Assembly: GCA_030157685.1 (NCBI GenBank)
Contig: JAOAUI010000441.1
Coordinates: 1 to 36,131 of the forward strand
Direction: 5' to 3'
Length of the DNA stretch: 36,131 nucleotides
Source: Ferruginibacter sp.
GTDB lineage: Bacteria; Bacteroidota; Bacteroidia; Chitinophagales; Chitinophagaceae
The notes under the pieces are model-generated. The model saw nothing but the letters and a program-made list of their open reading frames with translations. It searched no databases and was not told where the DNA came from. Numbering within the stretch: position 1 is the first letter of the stretch; every line of letters starts with the position of its first letter. This document shows, piece by piece, positions 7,051 to 16,110 of the stretch. A program made the translations under genes and the position numbers.

Positions 7051-9873
7051 TTACTTTATTATAATAACCGAACCTTTCCTTCTAACAACTTTTCCTGTGT
7101 AATCAATTCCTTCTGCCATCCAAACATAAGTTGCAGTAGATTGCTCTGTGCCTTTGATGCGTCCATCCCATCCAATGGCTGGGTTGGATGTGCTAAAAAC
7201 AAGTGAGCCCCAGCGGTCGTAAATACGGAAATAATTAAAATTCCTTATTCCCACAGGAATTGCTTTTAAAACGTCATTCCTGCTATCTCTGTTAGGTGTA
7301 AAAGCATTGGGTACATAAATTTCGGGGCCACGGTATACCTGTATTTTTATTTTATCGGTGGCTACACAACCGAGCGCTGTACGAGCTGTAACAGTGTAAG
7401 TGATATCCTTATCAAGAACAGTTATGGGATTAGTAATTAAAGGGTTGTTTAAACCATAGTATGGCAACCATTCATATTGAGTAAAGCCTACACCGTTTAT
7501 ATCGTTAGCATACAAATTCAGCGGCTGTCCAACGGGTAATATGGTGTCCCTAGGGGCATCAACAATTGCCTGTCGGGTTACGGTAATCACCACATCATCT
7601 TTCTTTAAAGAATTACAGCCGTTTGCATCTACAACGTGCAGCGAATAAGTAATAGTGCCCGGCAGGTTAATGGTGGTTGGGTTTTGAATGCGGTTATTAT
7701 TTAATGCAGAAGATGGCGACCAGAAATATGAAACACCGCCTGAACCGCTGAGTTGTATATTCTTACCAAAACAAATAGAAGCATCAGGACCGGCATTGGC
7801 AGTTGGTGCAGGATTTACAAAAACAGTTACCGAATCAAACCTGTTACAAATGCCTGTTGTGGCAGTTACATAGTATTTGGTTGTATTAACGGGGTTGGCA
7901 ACAGGGCTTTGTAATGCACTGTTATCAAGTGTTGCAGCCGGCGACCAAATAAATGTGTTTGCATTTGATATGGTTTTAAGCTGTATGTTTTTTCCTTCGC
8001 AAATGGTTAAATCCAATCCTGCTTCAAGTGTTACAATATTATTTAAGGGGATAAAAACATTTTGAACAGCTGAACAATTATTATCATCTTTTACAGTAAT
8101 GGTATAATTGCCGGCTACAAGGCTAAATACATTACTGCTTTGAAAATTAATTCCATCCAGTGAATATTGGTAAGGATTTTTTCCTCCGGCAACATTAACA
8201 GTAACAGTTCCATCAGCAAGGCCCGAGCAACTTGCGGCCTGCACAAGTGAATTGCTTACTACAAAATCGGGGTAGAGTTGCGTGATGGGAATATCAAGAC
8301 TGTCTATACAACCGGTAGCGTCTCTTATTTTTACTTTGTAAATACCAACCGGTAAATTAGAAAAAATATTTCCGGCCTGCCAAGCTCCATTATTGAAAGA
8401 GTATTCAACCGGGGCAGTCCATTCCGGCCCGCCATCAACCTGTATCTCGCCGGTGGTGGCATCTTTACAATTTATTTCTGTTTTGGAAATAAGATCCAGT
8501 TTTTTCCATTGTACAAAAGCTGAGTCACGCCCATGACAGGTTCCTTCGGTAGATGTACAATAATAAGTTGTGAATTCATTTACCGGCGTAGCAATCGGGT
8601 TACGGATTGTAAGACTGCTCAAAGTAGGGTTAGCATCCCATTGGTAAGAAGTATATGTATTGTAGGCTGTTAACTGTACCGATGTGTTTCTGCAGATCCT
8701 CGCAGTATCGGGTACAATACCCAGCGTATCATAATCTCTTATTTGTATAATGGTGCTGTCTGTTGGGGTGTTGGCACTGCATCCACCACCTGCTAAAGCA
8801 TAAATTTTTATCAGTTCAATTCCTTCAAGTATGTTGTCAATGATGGGTATAACATTTACTATCACTTCGCTTTGGTTTGCAGGTATGGTTACTGTTGTTG
8901 GCAGCAATTGCATATCAACACCGTTGATGGCGGTGCCTGCATACGAGAGCGATACATCAAGTGGCCCTGCTTCAGCATTTGGCCGTTTTATTTTGAATGA
9001 ACCTGCACTGCAGCCTTCAACTAAGTAATAATTATTTTGTGGATCTACCTGTGTATTATTTACAATGCTGATGGCATTGGAAGAGAGGCTTCCGGCTTCG
9101 AGGAAAACGCCGCTGTCCAGATCATCATCAAACACATCGGCAATCACTAATTTTAAATGATACGATTGGCAGGGCACCACCTGTTCCCTGGCTGTAAATA
9201 CCTGGATATGGCCGTTATGGGTAAAAAATTTATTGGGTTCATTATTAACAAAGTACTGTGGAAACAGGGCACATGAAAATTCATTGATATTATTAATGGT
9301 TACGGGTAAACTGGTATTGGGTATTAATGCAATGTTCTTTAAACCCGTAATACCCGGCCCCTGAATAAAGAAAGCAAAAGCATCGTTGAATTCTGTACAG
9401 GAAAAATCGGTATACTCTTCCGAGCTGAAAACATAATTGAAGCGGATACTATCGCCAAGCGGAACAAAATCAAATTCAAGTACACAGGCATCGTTTGTTA
9501 CTTCCGCAACAATAGCAGAAAGATCGGGGTCGCCCGGGAATCCCCATTGGTTGAAGGCATCTACATTCAGGGCTGTAGCAATACCATCTCCATCCATTCC
9601 AAAACTACCGGCACCAATTGTTTTTGCCCTGCCGTTTGTTAATACAATGCCGCTGTCTATTCCAATATTTGTACCGCTGATGTTGTTAAAAATACCTGTC
9701 ATAGCCGGATGCCCGGTAAGTGAAACATTACTTACAGTAACACCAGGCCCAAGCAGCTTTTGTACCAATGCCTGTGCATTGCTCTCGGCTGTTATCTGTA
9801 ACTGGGCATTTGATTGCAGGTATAAAAAAGTGCAGGTAATGCAGAGCAGGAATATTTTGCAGATGAGTTTCAC
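7051..9873 (-). CDS. Large secreted protein: choice-of-anchor L-like N-terminus, SprB-type repeats, gliding-motility/T9SS C-terminal domain
   Basis: 940 aa; signal peptide, repeated DATGCxDSL / DDNNCSAVQN units, C-terminus YVPNAFTPNRDSRNDVLKAIPVGI..FRIYDRWGSLVFST. Confidence 0.85.
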   Translation of the reverse strand: MKLICKIFLLCITCTFLYLQSNAQLQITAESNAQALVQKLLGPGVTVSNVSLTGHPAMTGIFNNISGTNIGIDSGIVLTNGRAKTIGAGSFGMDGDGIATALNVDAFNQWGFPGDPDLSAIVAEVTNDACVLEFDFVPLGDSIRFNYVFSSEEYTDFSCTEFNDAFAFFIQGPGITGLKNIALIPNTSLPVTINNINEFSCALFPQYFVNNEPNKFFTHNGHIQVFTAREQVVPCQSYHLKLVIADVFDDDLDSGVFLEAGSLSSNAISIVNNTQVDPQNNYYLVEGCSAGSFKIKRPNAEAGPLDVSLSYAGTAINGVDMQLLPTTVTIPANQSEVIVNVIPIIDNILEGIELIKIYALAGGGCSANTPTDSTIIQIRDYDTLGIVPDTARICRNTSVQLTAYNTYTSYQWDANPTLSSLTIRNPIATPVNEFTTYYCTSTEGTCHGRDSAFVQWKKLDLISKTEINCKDATTGEIQVDGGPEWTAPVEYSFNNGAWQAGNIFSNLPVGIYKVKIRDATGCIDSLDIPITQLYPDFVVSNSLVQAASCSGLADGTVTVNVAGGKNPYQYSLDGINFQSSNVFSLVAGNYTITVKDDNNCSAVQNVFIPLNNIVTLEAGLDLTICEGKNIQLKTISNANTFIWSPAATLDNSALQSPVANPVNTTKYYVTATTGICNRFDSVTVFVNPAPTANAGPDASICFGKNIQLSGSGGVSYFWSPSSALNNNRIQNPTTINLPGTITYSLHVVDANGCNSLKKDDVVITVTRQAIVDAPRDTILPVGQPLNLYANDINGVGFTQYEWLPYYGLNNPLITNPITVLDKDITYTVTARTALGCVATDKIKIQVYRGPEIYVPNAFTPNRDSRNDVLKAIPVGIRNFNYFRIYDRWGSLVFSTSNPAIGWDGRIKGTEQSTATYVWMAEGIDYTGKVVRRKGSVIIIK

Positions 9874-9925
9874 TTGGCCTCAAGTTAACATATATCTTTT
9901 GCATTTTGAAACCGGCCATAAAAAA

Positions 9926-9947
9926 GCCCCCCGATACATCGGGGGGC
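9926..9947 (-). terminator. Rho-independent terminator downstream of mdh
   Basis: GCCCCCCGATACATCGGGGGGC perfect stem followed by a T-run on the minus strand. Confidence 0.8.
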
Positions 9948-9967
9948 TTTGTGTTTTTTATTTATTA

Positions 9968-10897
9968 TTAAAGATTTTCCAATGCGGCATTCATACTCCG
10001 CACGGCATCGGCGCTTTTATTAAAAGCAGCCTGTTCTTCTTCATTCAGTTTGTAATCAATGATCTTTTCAATACCACTTCTGCCAATTACCACCGGTACG
10101 CCAATGCAGATATCATTTTGGCCGTATTCGCCTTCTAAAGAAACACAGCAAGTGTATAATTTCTTCTCATCCCTTACAATAGATTCAACCAGGGCAGCTC
10201 CCGCCGCACCGGGTGCATACCACGCACTGGTGCCCAATAAGCCGGTAAGTGTTGCACCGCCAACCATGGTATCGGCTACTACTTTTTTCAAAGTTTCGGT
10301 ATCTAAATAATTGCTAACCGGTGTTCCCTGGTAAGTAGCTAATCTTGCCAAAGGGATCATGGTGGTATCTCCATGTCCGCCAACAACAACTGCCTGTAAA
10401 TCAGTGGCAGGCACGCCCATGGCTGTTGATAAATAATATTTAAAACGGCTGCTGTCTAAAATGCCGCCCATTCCAATAATTCTGTTCTTTGGTAATCCAC
10501 TTGATTTAAGTGCCAGGTAGGTCATCGTATCCATTGGGTTGCTGATAACAACAATGATGGCATCGGGAGAATATTTTAGAAGATTTTCGGTAACTGATTT
10601 TACAATACCGGCATTGATGCCGATCAGTTCTTCCCTGGTCATGCCCGGTTTACGGGGAATGCCTGAAGTAATAACCGCAACATCGGTTCCGGCAGTCTTA
10701 GCATAATCATTGGTGCTTCCGGTAATGCGGGTGTCAAAACCCAGCAGGGTAGCAGTTTGCATCAGATCCATGGCCTTGCCTTCGGCAACGCCTTCTTTAA
10801 TATCAAGTATCACCAGTTCGTTACAAAGTTCTTTACGGGCAATATTGTCGGCACAGGTAGCACCTACGGCTCCAGCTCCAACTACAGTAATTTTCAT
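9968..10897 (-). CDS. mdh: Malate dehydrogenase
   Basis: 309 aa; MKITVVGAGAVGATCAD, VITSGIPRKPGMTREELI, SNPMDTMTYLA, GGHGDTTMIPLARL. Confidence 0.95.
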   Translation of the reverse strand: MKITVVGAGAVGATCADNIARKELCNELVILDIKEGVAEGKAMDLMQTATLLGFDTRITGSTNDYAKTAGTDVAVITSGIPRKPGMTREELIGINAGIVKSVTENLLKYSPDAIIVVISNPMDTMTYLALKSSGLPKNRIIGMGGILDSSRFKYYLSTAMGVPATDLQAVVVGGHGDTTMIPLARLATYQGTPVSNYLDTETLKKVVADTMVGGATLTGLLGTSAWYAPGAAGAALVESIVRDEKKLYTCCVSLEGEYGQNDICIGVPVVIGRSGIEKIIDYKLNEEEQAAFNKSADAVRSMNAALENL

Positions 10898-11025
10898 GTA
10901 AATATGTTTATTGGTAGAAAAATAATTTGCGCTGCAAAGATAATTAAATACACAGTTAGTAAAAATGCATTTTATGACTGCAAAGGGATTGGAAGACCCG
11001 GCAAAACCAGTTTTAACTGTTTCAT

Positions 11026-11682
11026 GTGAAGTCTTGGTTTGATTTTGGGAATAGGTACAAAATTAAAATCCAATACCAAATGTTTAAAATGCTACATGTC
11101 ATCGGCCTCGTTTTCCTTCAAATTAACAGTTTTGGTATTAGTTTATTGCCTGAATTCAGTGCAGTATATAATAGCCGGAAAAAAGTAGTTGTTATTAAAT
11201 GGCAACATAGTACAGCAGATATAAAAACCTATATAGTTCAGCAAAGCTCAGGTAATAAAGCATGGGCGGATATTGCTTTGCAGGAAATTGACCCCGCCAC
11301 CGGAAACCGTAGTTTTTATTTTGAAGACAAAAATTTTGAAGCAAAAGAAAACCATTACCGGCTAAAATGTATGTATGCAGATGGTAAAACAGCTTATAGC
11401 CTGAATGTGGTTGTGATGATAGCTTCTGCCACAAACAACTGGGTTATTTACCCGGTGCCGGTAACCGATCTGCTTACGCTTGAATACAGGGGATCTGAAC
11501 CTATACAGGGAGTTATAAATGTAATTATTCAACAGCCGGCCGGAAGAGTTTTTTTAAAGCGCAGGTACTCTTCTCAAAGCAAACAAATTAAAATAACGCC
11601 CGATTTTCTGCCCAAAGGCATTTACGACATAAGAATTCTGGTGCAGGATGAAGTTATATGGGACCAGCGTTTTGTAAAGTAA
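11026..11682 (+). CDS. Hypothetical secreted protein with T9SS type A-like C-terminal sorting domain
   Basis: YPVPVTDLLTLEYRG...LPKGIYDIRILV...QRFVK C-terminal pattern; true start may be an internal Met near 11080. Confidence 0.6.
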   Translation: MKSWFDFGNRYKIKIQYQMFKMLHVIGLVFLQINSFGISLLPEFSAVYNSRKKVVVIKWQHSTADIKTYIVQQSSGNKAWADIALQEIDPATGNRSFYFEDKNFEAKENHYRLKCMYADGKTAYSLNVVVMIASATNNWVIYPVPVTDLLTLEYRGSEPIQGVINVIIQQPAGRVFLKRRYSSQSKQIKITPDFLPKGIYDIRILVQDEVIWDQRFVK

Positions 11683-11696
11683 TTTGCAGAGATTGG

Positions 11697-12188
11697 TTAA
11701 AACAATGCCGCAATCTCGTCAACCGGGATGTCTTTTTTATAGTGCTGCATCAACTTTCCATTTTTATCATACACATATACATCGGGTATAGAAGAAACCT
11801 GGTAAAACTTAGGCAGGTCAAAAACAGCATCCCTGGTTAAAGTAATATTTGGGAAATCGGCAAGTTTGTAATCCTTATAAAATTTTTTGATACGGCTGAA
11901 TTCATAAATGGTCACCATCAATATCTGTACATCTTTAAACCGGTCAATTTTTGCAGTAAAATTTTTTGTTGCTTCCTGGCAATGGTCGCAATCAGGATCA
12001 AAAAAAACAAGAATAGTTGGTTTGCCTTTTTGCAGCATATTATTTGTAAAACTACTGCTGTCCGGCACTTTTCTGATATTAAAAGCAGGTATATAGGGAG
12101 ATTTAAAATATTGCCGGGTACTATCAATTTGTGCAAAACCACATAAAGTCAGGCAGCTTATTATTAAAGTAAAAACCGTTTTCTTCAT
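11697..12188 (-). CDS. Thioredoxin/TlpA-like redoxin, secreted
   Basis: 163 aa; signal peptide, ILVFFDPDCDHCQEATKNF (CxxC) and SSIPDVYVYDKNGK. Confidence 0.75.
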   Translation of the reverse strand: MKKTVFTLIISCLTLCGFAQIDSTRQYFKSPYIPAFNIRKVPDSSSFTNNMLQKGKPTILVFFDPDCDHCQEATKNFTAKIDRFKDVQILMVTIYEFSRIKKFYKDYKLADFPNITLTRDAVFDLPKFYQVSSIPDVYVYDKNGKLMQHYKKDIPVDEIAALF

Positions 12189-12417
12189 CTTCTTTAAATT
12201 TTGGTAAAACTAATTCCTTTGTTTGAAAAACAGTTGTTAAGAATAAATATAAAAAGGAATCTGAAATTATAGGGTCTGGTCCCCCTCTCCTTTGGAGTTC
12301 CTGCAAAGGAACGAGCGTAGCTCAGTTAGGGGTGAGGGCAGCAAAGAATTTCGGATTTAGCCATACTATTCCTACTTTTGCGCTCCCGATAAGTATCGGG
12401 ATAAAAAATGTGATATT

Positions 12418-12984
12418 ATGGCAACAACAGCAGATATGCGCTCTGGCCTCATCATCAAAGTAGATGGCAGCCTGTATAGTGTTATAGAATTCGGGCAAAA
12501 CAAAACCGCCCGTGCAGCAGCCAAGGTTTGGGCTAAACTTAAAGGTGTAGATAATAACCGCACCATTGAAGTAACCTGGAACAGTGGCGAAACGATCTTT
12601 CCGGTAAGGGTGGAAAAAAAGCCCTACCAGTATTTATATAAAGACGATACCGGTTACAGCTTTATGGATACCGAAACTTTTGAGCAGATCACAGTTGCAG
12701 AAACAATGATTGATGCCCCAAAATTTTTAAAGGATGGCCAGGAGGTAACTGTTTTAATTAATGGAGAAACTGACTTACCGATGGGGGTAGAGTTGCCTGA
12801 CAAGATCGTGTTACTGGTTACTTACAGCGAACCCGGCATGAAAGGCGATACAGCGACCCGTACTTTAAAGCCGGCAACTGTTGAAACTGGTGCTACGGTT
12901 AACGTTCCTTTATTTGTAAATGAAGGAGAATTGATAAGGGTGAATGCAAAAACCGGCGAATACGTGGAAAGAGTGAAAGAATAA
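12418..12984 (+). CDS. efp: Elongation factor P
   Basis: 188 aa; RSGLIIKVDGSLYSVIEFGQNKTARAAAKVWAKLK, KPYQYLYKDDTGYSFMD. Confidence 0.96.
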   Translation: MATTADMRSGLIIKVDGSLYSVIEFGQNKTARAAAKVWAKLKGVDNNRTIEVTWNSGETIFPVRVEKKPYQYLYKDDTGYSFMDTETFEQITVAETMIDAPKFLKDGQEVTVLINGETDLPMGVELPDKIVLLVTYSEPGMKGDTATRTLKPATVETGATVNVPLFVNEGELIRVNAKTGEYVERVKE

Positions 12985-13004
12985 GCGGATAAAATGTATA
13001 GAGA

Positions 13005-13036
13005 AGGGGTATCTGAGTAATCGGATATCCCTTTTT
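13005..13036 (+). terminator. Rho-independent terminator after efp
   Basis: AGGGGTATCtgagtaatcGGATATCCCTTTTT. Confidence 0.55.
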
Positions 13037-13207
13037 CATTTTTGTAAAATGCTGCGATTTTGCCCAAAAAATGCCGGAAATCAGCCTTTTTGGGTCAAAA
13101 ATCAGCAATTTTATGCTTTTTTCTAAAATTTTAGTTGCAGTTATGAAAATACTTACCCTATCTTAGCAGCCCGGTTTTCAATTTAAATTAACCTTTAAAT
13201 AATATAC

Positions 13208-13687
13208 ATGGACATCAAGCAAATTCAGGAGCTGGTAAAGCTCATTAACAAGACCAATATAGGAGAAATCACCATTGAAGAAGAAGGCGTAAAAATTACA
13301 GTTAAACAGAAAAAGGATCCCGTACAGCATATTATAGCTGGCGGTGGAACTCCGTCATTTACATCGGCGCCTGCTGCAGGTACTGCACCTGCTCCGGCAG
13401 CAGCGGCCCCGGTTGCGGCTAAACCAGCAGAGCCCAAAGCAGATAACCTGGTAACCATTAAAAGCCCGATGATTGGTACTTTTTACCGCCAGGCTGGCCC
13501 GGGAAAACCCATTTTTGCCAGCGTAGGCGAAGAAGTTACACCCGGTAAAGTGGTTTGTATTATTGAAGCCATGAAACTTTTTAATGAAATTGAAAGTGAA
13601 GTGAAAGGCAAAATTGTAAAGGTTTTGGTAGAAGATGCCAGCCCTGTGGAGTATGACCAGCCTTTGTTTTTAGTAGATCCAAGTTGA
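13208..13687 (+). CDS. accB: Biotin carboxyl carrier protein of acetyl-CoA carboxylase
   Basis: 159 aa; Ala/Pro-rich linker then IKSPMIGTFYRQAGPG, EAMKLFNEIESE biotinylation motif. Confidence 0.95.
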   Translation: MDIKQIQELVKLINKTNIGEITIEEEGVKITVKQKKDPVQHIIAGGGTPSFTSAPAAGTAPAPAAAAPVAAKPAEPKADNLVTIKSPMIGTFYRQAGPGKPIFASVGEEVTPGKVVCIIEAMKLFNEIESEVKGKIVKVLVEDASPVEYDQPLFLVDPS

Positions 13688-13820
13688 TTTGATGATGTGC
13701 TGATTTGATGATTTGAAGATGAAGTGATCAAAAGTGTTTATCGCTTTTCAATCAAAAGTCCAGGATTATCAAATTGCTGAATCATCAAATTTTCAAATCA
13801 TCAAATTTCCAAATTAAAGC
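13686..13820. repeat. Inverted pair of 8-bp degenerate arrays filling the accB-accC spacer
   Basis: GATTTGAT GATGTGCT GATTTGAT GATTTGAA GATGAAGT GATCAAAA ... ATTATCAA ATTGCTGA ATCATCAA ATTTTCAA ATCATCAA ATTTCCAA ATTAAAGC. Confidence 0.85.
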
Positions 13821-13821
13821 A

Positions 13822-15159
13822 ATGTTTAAAAAGATATTGATAGCTAACCGCGGTGAGATTGCTCTCAGAGTAATAAGAACCTGCCGTGAGATGGGCATTA
13901 AAACAGTTGCAGTTTATTCTACTGCCGATAAAGATAGTTTACACGTAAAATTTGCCGATGAAGCCGTTTGTATTGGCAAACCCGTCAGTATGGATAGTTA
14001 CCTGAACATGGCGCATATTATGGCGGCTGCCGAAATTACCAATGCAGATGCCATTCACCCCGGATATGGATTTTTGGCAGAGAACGCAAAGTTTGCGAAG
14101 ATCTGTGCCGATCATGGCATTAAGTTCATCGGCCCTACGCCCGAGATGATCAATGCCATGGGTGATAAGATCACTGCAAAAAATACCATGATTGCAGCCG
14201 GTGTGCCTGTGGTGCCTGGTGTTGATGGTTTGCTGGAAAGTGTTGACCATGCAAAAAAATCGGCCAAAGAAGTTGGATACCCGGTTATTTTAAAAGCAAC
14301 TGCCGGTGGTGGTGGTAAAGGAATGCGTGTGGTTTGGGAAGAAGCCGAAATAGAAAAAGCATTTGAAAATGCCAAGACAGAAGCCGCTGCTTCTTTTAAG
14401 AACGACGGCATTTACATGGAAAAATTTGTGGAAGAACCACGCCATATTGAAATACAGATTGCAGGAGATCAATACGGTAATGTTTGCCATTTAAGCGAAA
14501 GGGATTGCTCTATACAACGCCGCCATCAAAAACTGGTGGAGGAAACACCATCGCCATTTATGACCGATGAACTCAGGCAACGCATGGGTGATGCAGCCAT
14601 AAAAGCAGCACAGGCTATTAATTACGAAAGCGTAGGAACCGTTGAGTTTTTGGTTGATAAGCACCGCAACTTTTATTTTATGGAGATGAACACCCGTATA
14701 CAGGTGGAGCATTGCGTAACAGAAGAAGTGATCAACTTTGATTTAATTAAGGAACAGATAAAAATTGCCTGCGGCGAAAAGATTGTGGGTAAGGCTTACT
14801 TCCCGCAAATGCACGCCATTGAGTGCCGTATTAATGCCGAAGATCCTTATAATGATTTTCGCCCCTCACCAGGAAAGATAACTGTGTTGCACCAGCCCGG
14901 CGGGCATGGTGTACGGGTAGATAGCCATGTGTATGCAGGTTATATTATTCCTCCTTATTACGATAGCATGATCGGTAAACTGATTGCCATTGCACAAACC
15001 CGTGAGGAAGCCATCAATACCATGAGCCGTGCTTTAAGCGAATATGTAATTGAAGGCATTAAAACCACCATACCTTTTCACCAGCAACTGATGCAGGATG
15101 AAAATTTCAGGAAAGGGAATTTTACGACCAAGTTTATGGATACGTTTCAGTTGAAATAA
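13822..15159 (+). CDS. accC: Biotin carboxylase subunit of acetyl-CoA carboxylase
   Basis: ORF 13774..15159; canonical start [20 protein letters not shown] at 13822; [21 protein letters not shown]. Confidence 0.96.
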   Translation: MFKKILIANRGEIALRVIRTCREMGIKTVAVYSTADKDSLHVKFADEAVCIGKPVSMDSYLNMAHIMAAAEITNADAIHPGYGFLAENAKFAKICADHGIKFIGPTPEMINAMGDKITAKNTMIAAGVPVVPGVDGLLESVDHAKKSAKEVGYPVILKATAGGGGKGMRVVWEEAEIEKAFENAKTEAAASFKNDGIYMEKFVEEPRHIEIQIAGDQYGNVCHLSERDCSIQRRHQKLVEETPSPFMTDELRQRMGDAAIKAAQAINYESVGTVEFLVDKHRNFYFMEMNTRIQVEHCVTEEVINFDLIKEQIKIACGEKIVGKAYFPQMHAIECRINAEDPYNDFRPSPGKITVLHQPGGHGVRVDSHVYAGYIIPPYYDSMIGKLIAIAQTREEAINTMSRALSEYVIEGIKTTIPFHQQLMQDENFRKGNFTTKFMDTFQLK

Positions 15160-15181
15160 AACAGTGGTTTAAAATATATGA

Positions 15182-15208
15182 AAGCATTCCGTTTAAACGG
15201 AATGCTTT
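15182..15208 (+). terminator. Rho-independent terminator after accC
   Basis: GCATTCCGTTTAAACGGAATGC perfect palindrome followed by TTTTTTT. Confidence 0.8.
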
Positions 15209-15352
15209 TTTTGTAATCAACTTTGATGAGTATATTTATTAGAAACAGCAGAGGCACATTTCATTGCTGATGACCATTAAAAAAGTACCAAGAGTTGTGT
15301 ATATTTATATCCTTGCTCTCATATTATTGAAGCTTTCGAGTCACTGCGATTT

Positions 15353-15670
15353 ATGAAAAATATTCTACACTTTCTCTTTATTCTTTTTTTAGAAGTATCG
15401 TCTGGAATTATACTCTCATTCTTATATTGGCTGTTATCTTATTTACTGTTTAAGAAAGATGAATTTGGTTCAAGTAGGATTAATGAAAGTATATATTACC
15501 TTATCATTCTACTACCACCATTTATTTATTGTTATCTAGAACATCTAAGTTTGAAAAGGAAAGGACACAAAATTAAGTCTGTAATTTTTTTAATGGCAGG
15601 GTTAACATATTTGCTGGCAGGGTTAATTTTTTTGCTGATTTCCACAAATTTTTACCTGATTAACAGATGA
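15353..15670 (+). CDS. Small hypothetical membrane protein
   Basis: 105 aa, three or so hydrophobic segments; no family recognised. Confidence 0.5.
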   Translation: MKNILHFLFILFLEVSSGIILSFLYWLLSYLLFKKDEFGSSRINESIYYLIILLPPFIYCYLEHLSLKRKGHKIKSVIFLMAGLTYLLAGLIFLLISTNFYLINR

Positions 15671-15845
15671 TCTCTGCCAACCTCGATCTTCGCCACTGGC
15701 TCGTGAAATTAGACAAGCAGTTTGCCTTGGTTGGTGTTCCCATTCGTACGTAAGCTTAACTGGTGCACCCGTGAGCGCCGCCGGCTGGTGTTATCACCAC
15801 CGGCACAGCAGCAAAAAGCTAAAATAGCCCTGCTCTTTTTTAATT
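15671..15845 (+). ncRNA. Candidate structured RNA / GC-rich intergenic element ending in a terminator-like hairpin
   Basis: GC-rich segment between AT-rich flanks; imperfect hairpin GCCGGCTGGTGttatCACCACCGGC; AGCAG...CTGCT then TTTTTT. Confidence 0.25.
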
Positions 15846-15855
15846 ATTAGCCATT

Positions 15856-16065
15856 TTGTTTTAGATATTTGATAAATTAAATTAGATATTTAATCAAATA
15901 AATTAGAATTTTGATAGTATAAATTGTAATTTCAATAATATAAATTATAATTTTGACTATATAAATTAAGATTTCGATTGTATAAATTAGAACTTTAACT
16001 GTATAAATTAAAACTTAGACCACATAAATTAGATATTTGATCCGCTAAATTGAATATTCACCAGT
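15856..16065. repeat. Ten consecutive diverged 21-bp units, consensus ATAAATTAgAATTTtgATagt, with an AAATTNNAATTT dyad
   Basis: Unit starts at 15856, 15877, 15898, 15919, 15940, 15961, 15982, 16003, 16024, 16045; a further ATAAATTAG copy at 16072 is shifted 6 bp out of register. Confidence 0.85.
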
Positions 16066-16110
16066 TTTTCTATAAATTAGGTAATATTTTAACCTTCAAA
16101 CTATATTACA

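Noticed and set aside
9437-10138. 233-aa + strand ORF
   Set aside because: Antisense to the T9SS protein and mdh; crosses the mdh terminator; composition typical of a shadow ORF.
12310-12340. GAGCGTAGCTCAGTTAGG resembles the start of a tRNA (D-arm)
   Set aside because: No anticodon arm, T-arm or acceptor pairing follows; it is part of the dispersed CCCTCTCC/GGGGTGAGG repeat.
12388-12405. CCCGATAAGTATCGGG hairpin in the efp leader as a riboswitch
   Set aside because: Only a 6-bp stem with a 4-nt loop and no conserved aptamer features; resembles a common Bacteroidota terminator or intergenic hairpin.
15667-15756. 29-codon ORF MISANLDLRHWLVKLDKQFALVGVPIRT overlapping the membrane ORF stop
   Set aside because: Too short to support as a gene from sequence alone; kept only as part of the candidate structured segment.
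15856-16092. CRISPR array
   Set aside because: The period is 21 bp with no unique spacers separating identical repeats, units diverge gradually, and there are no cas genes nearby.
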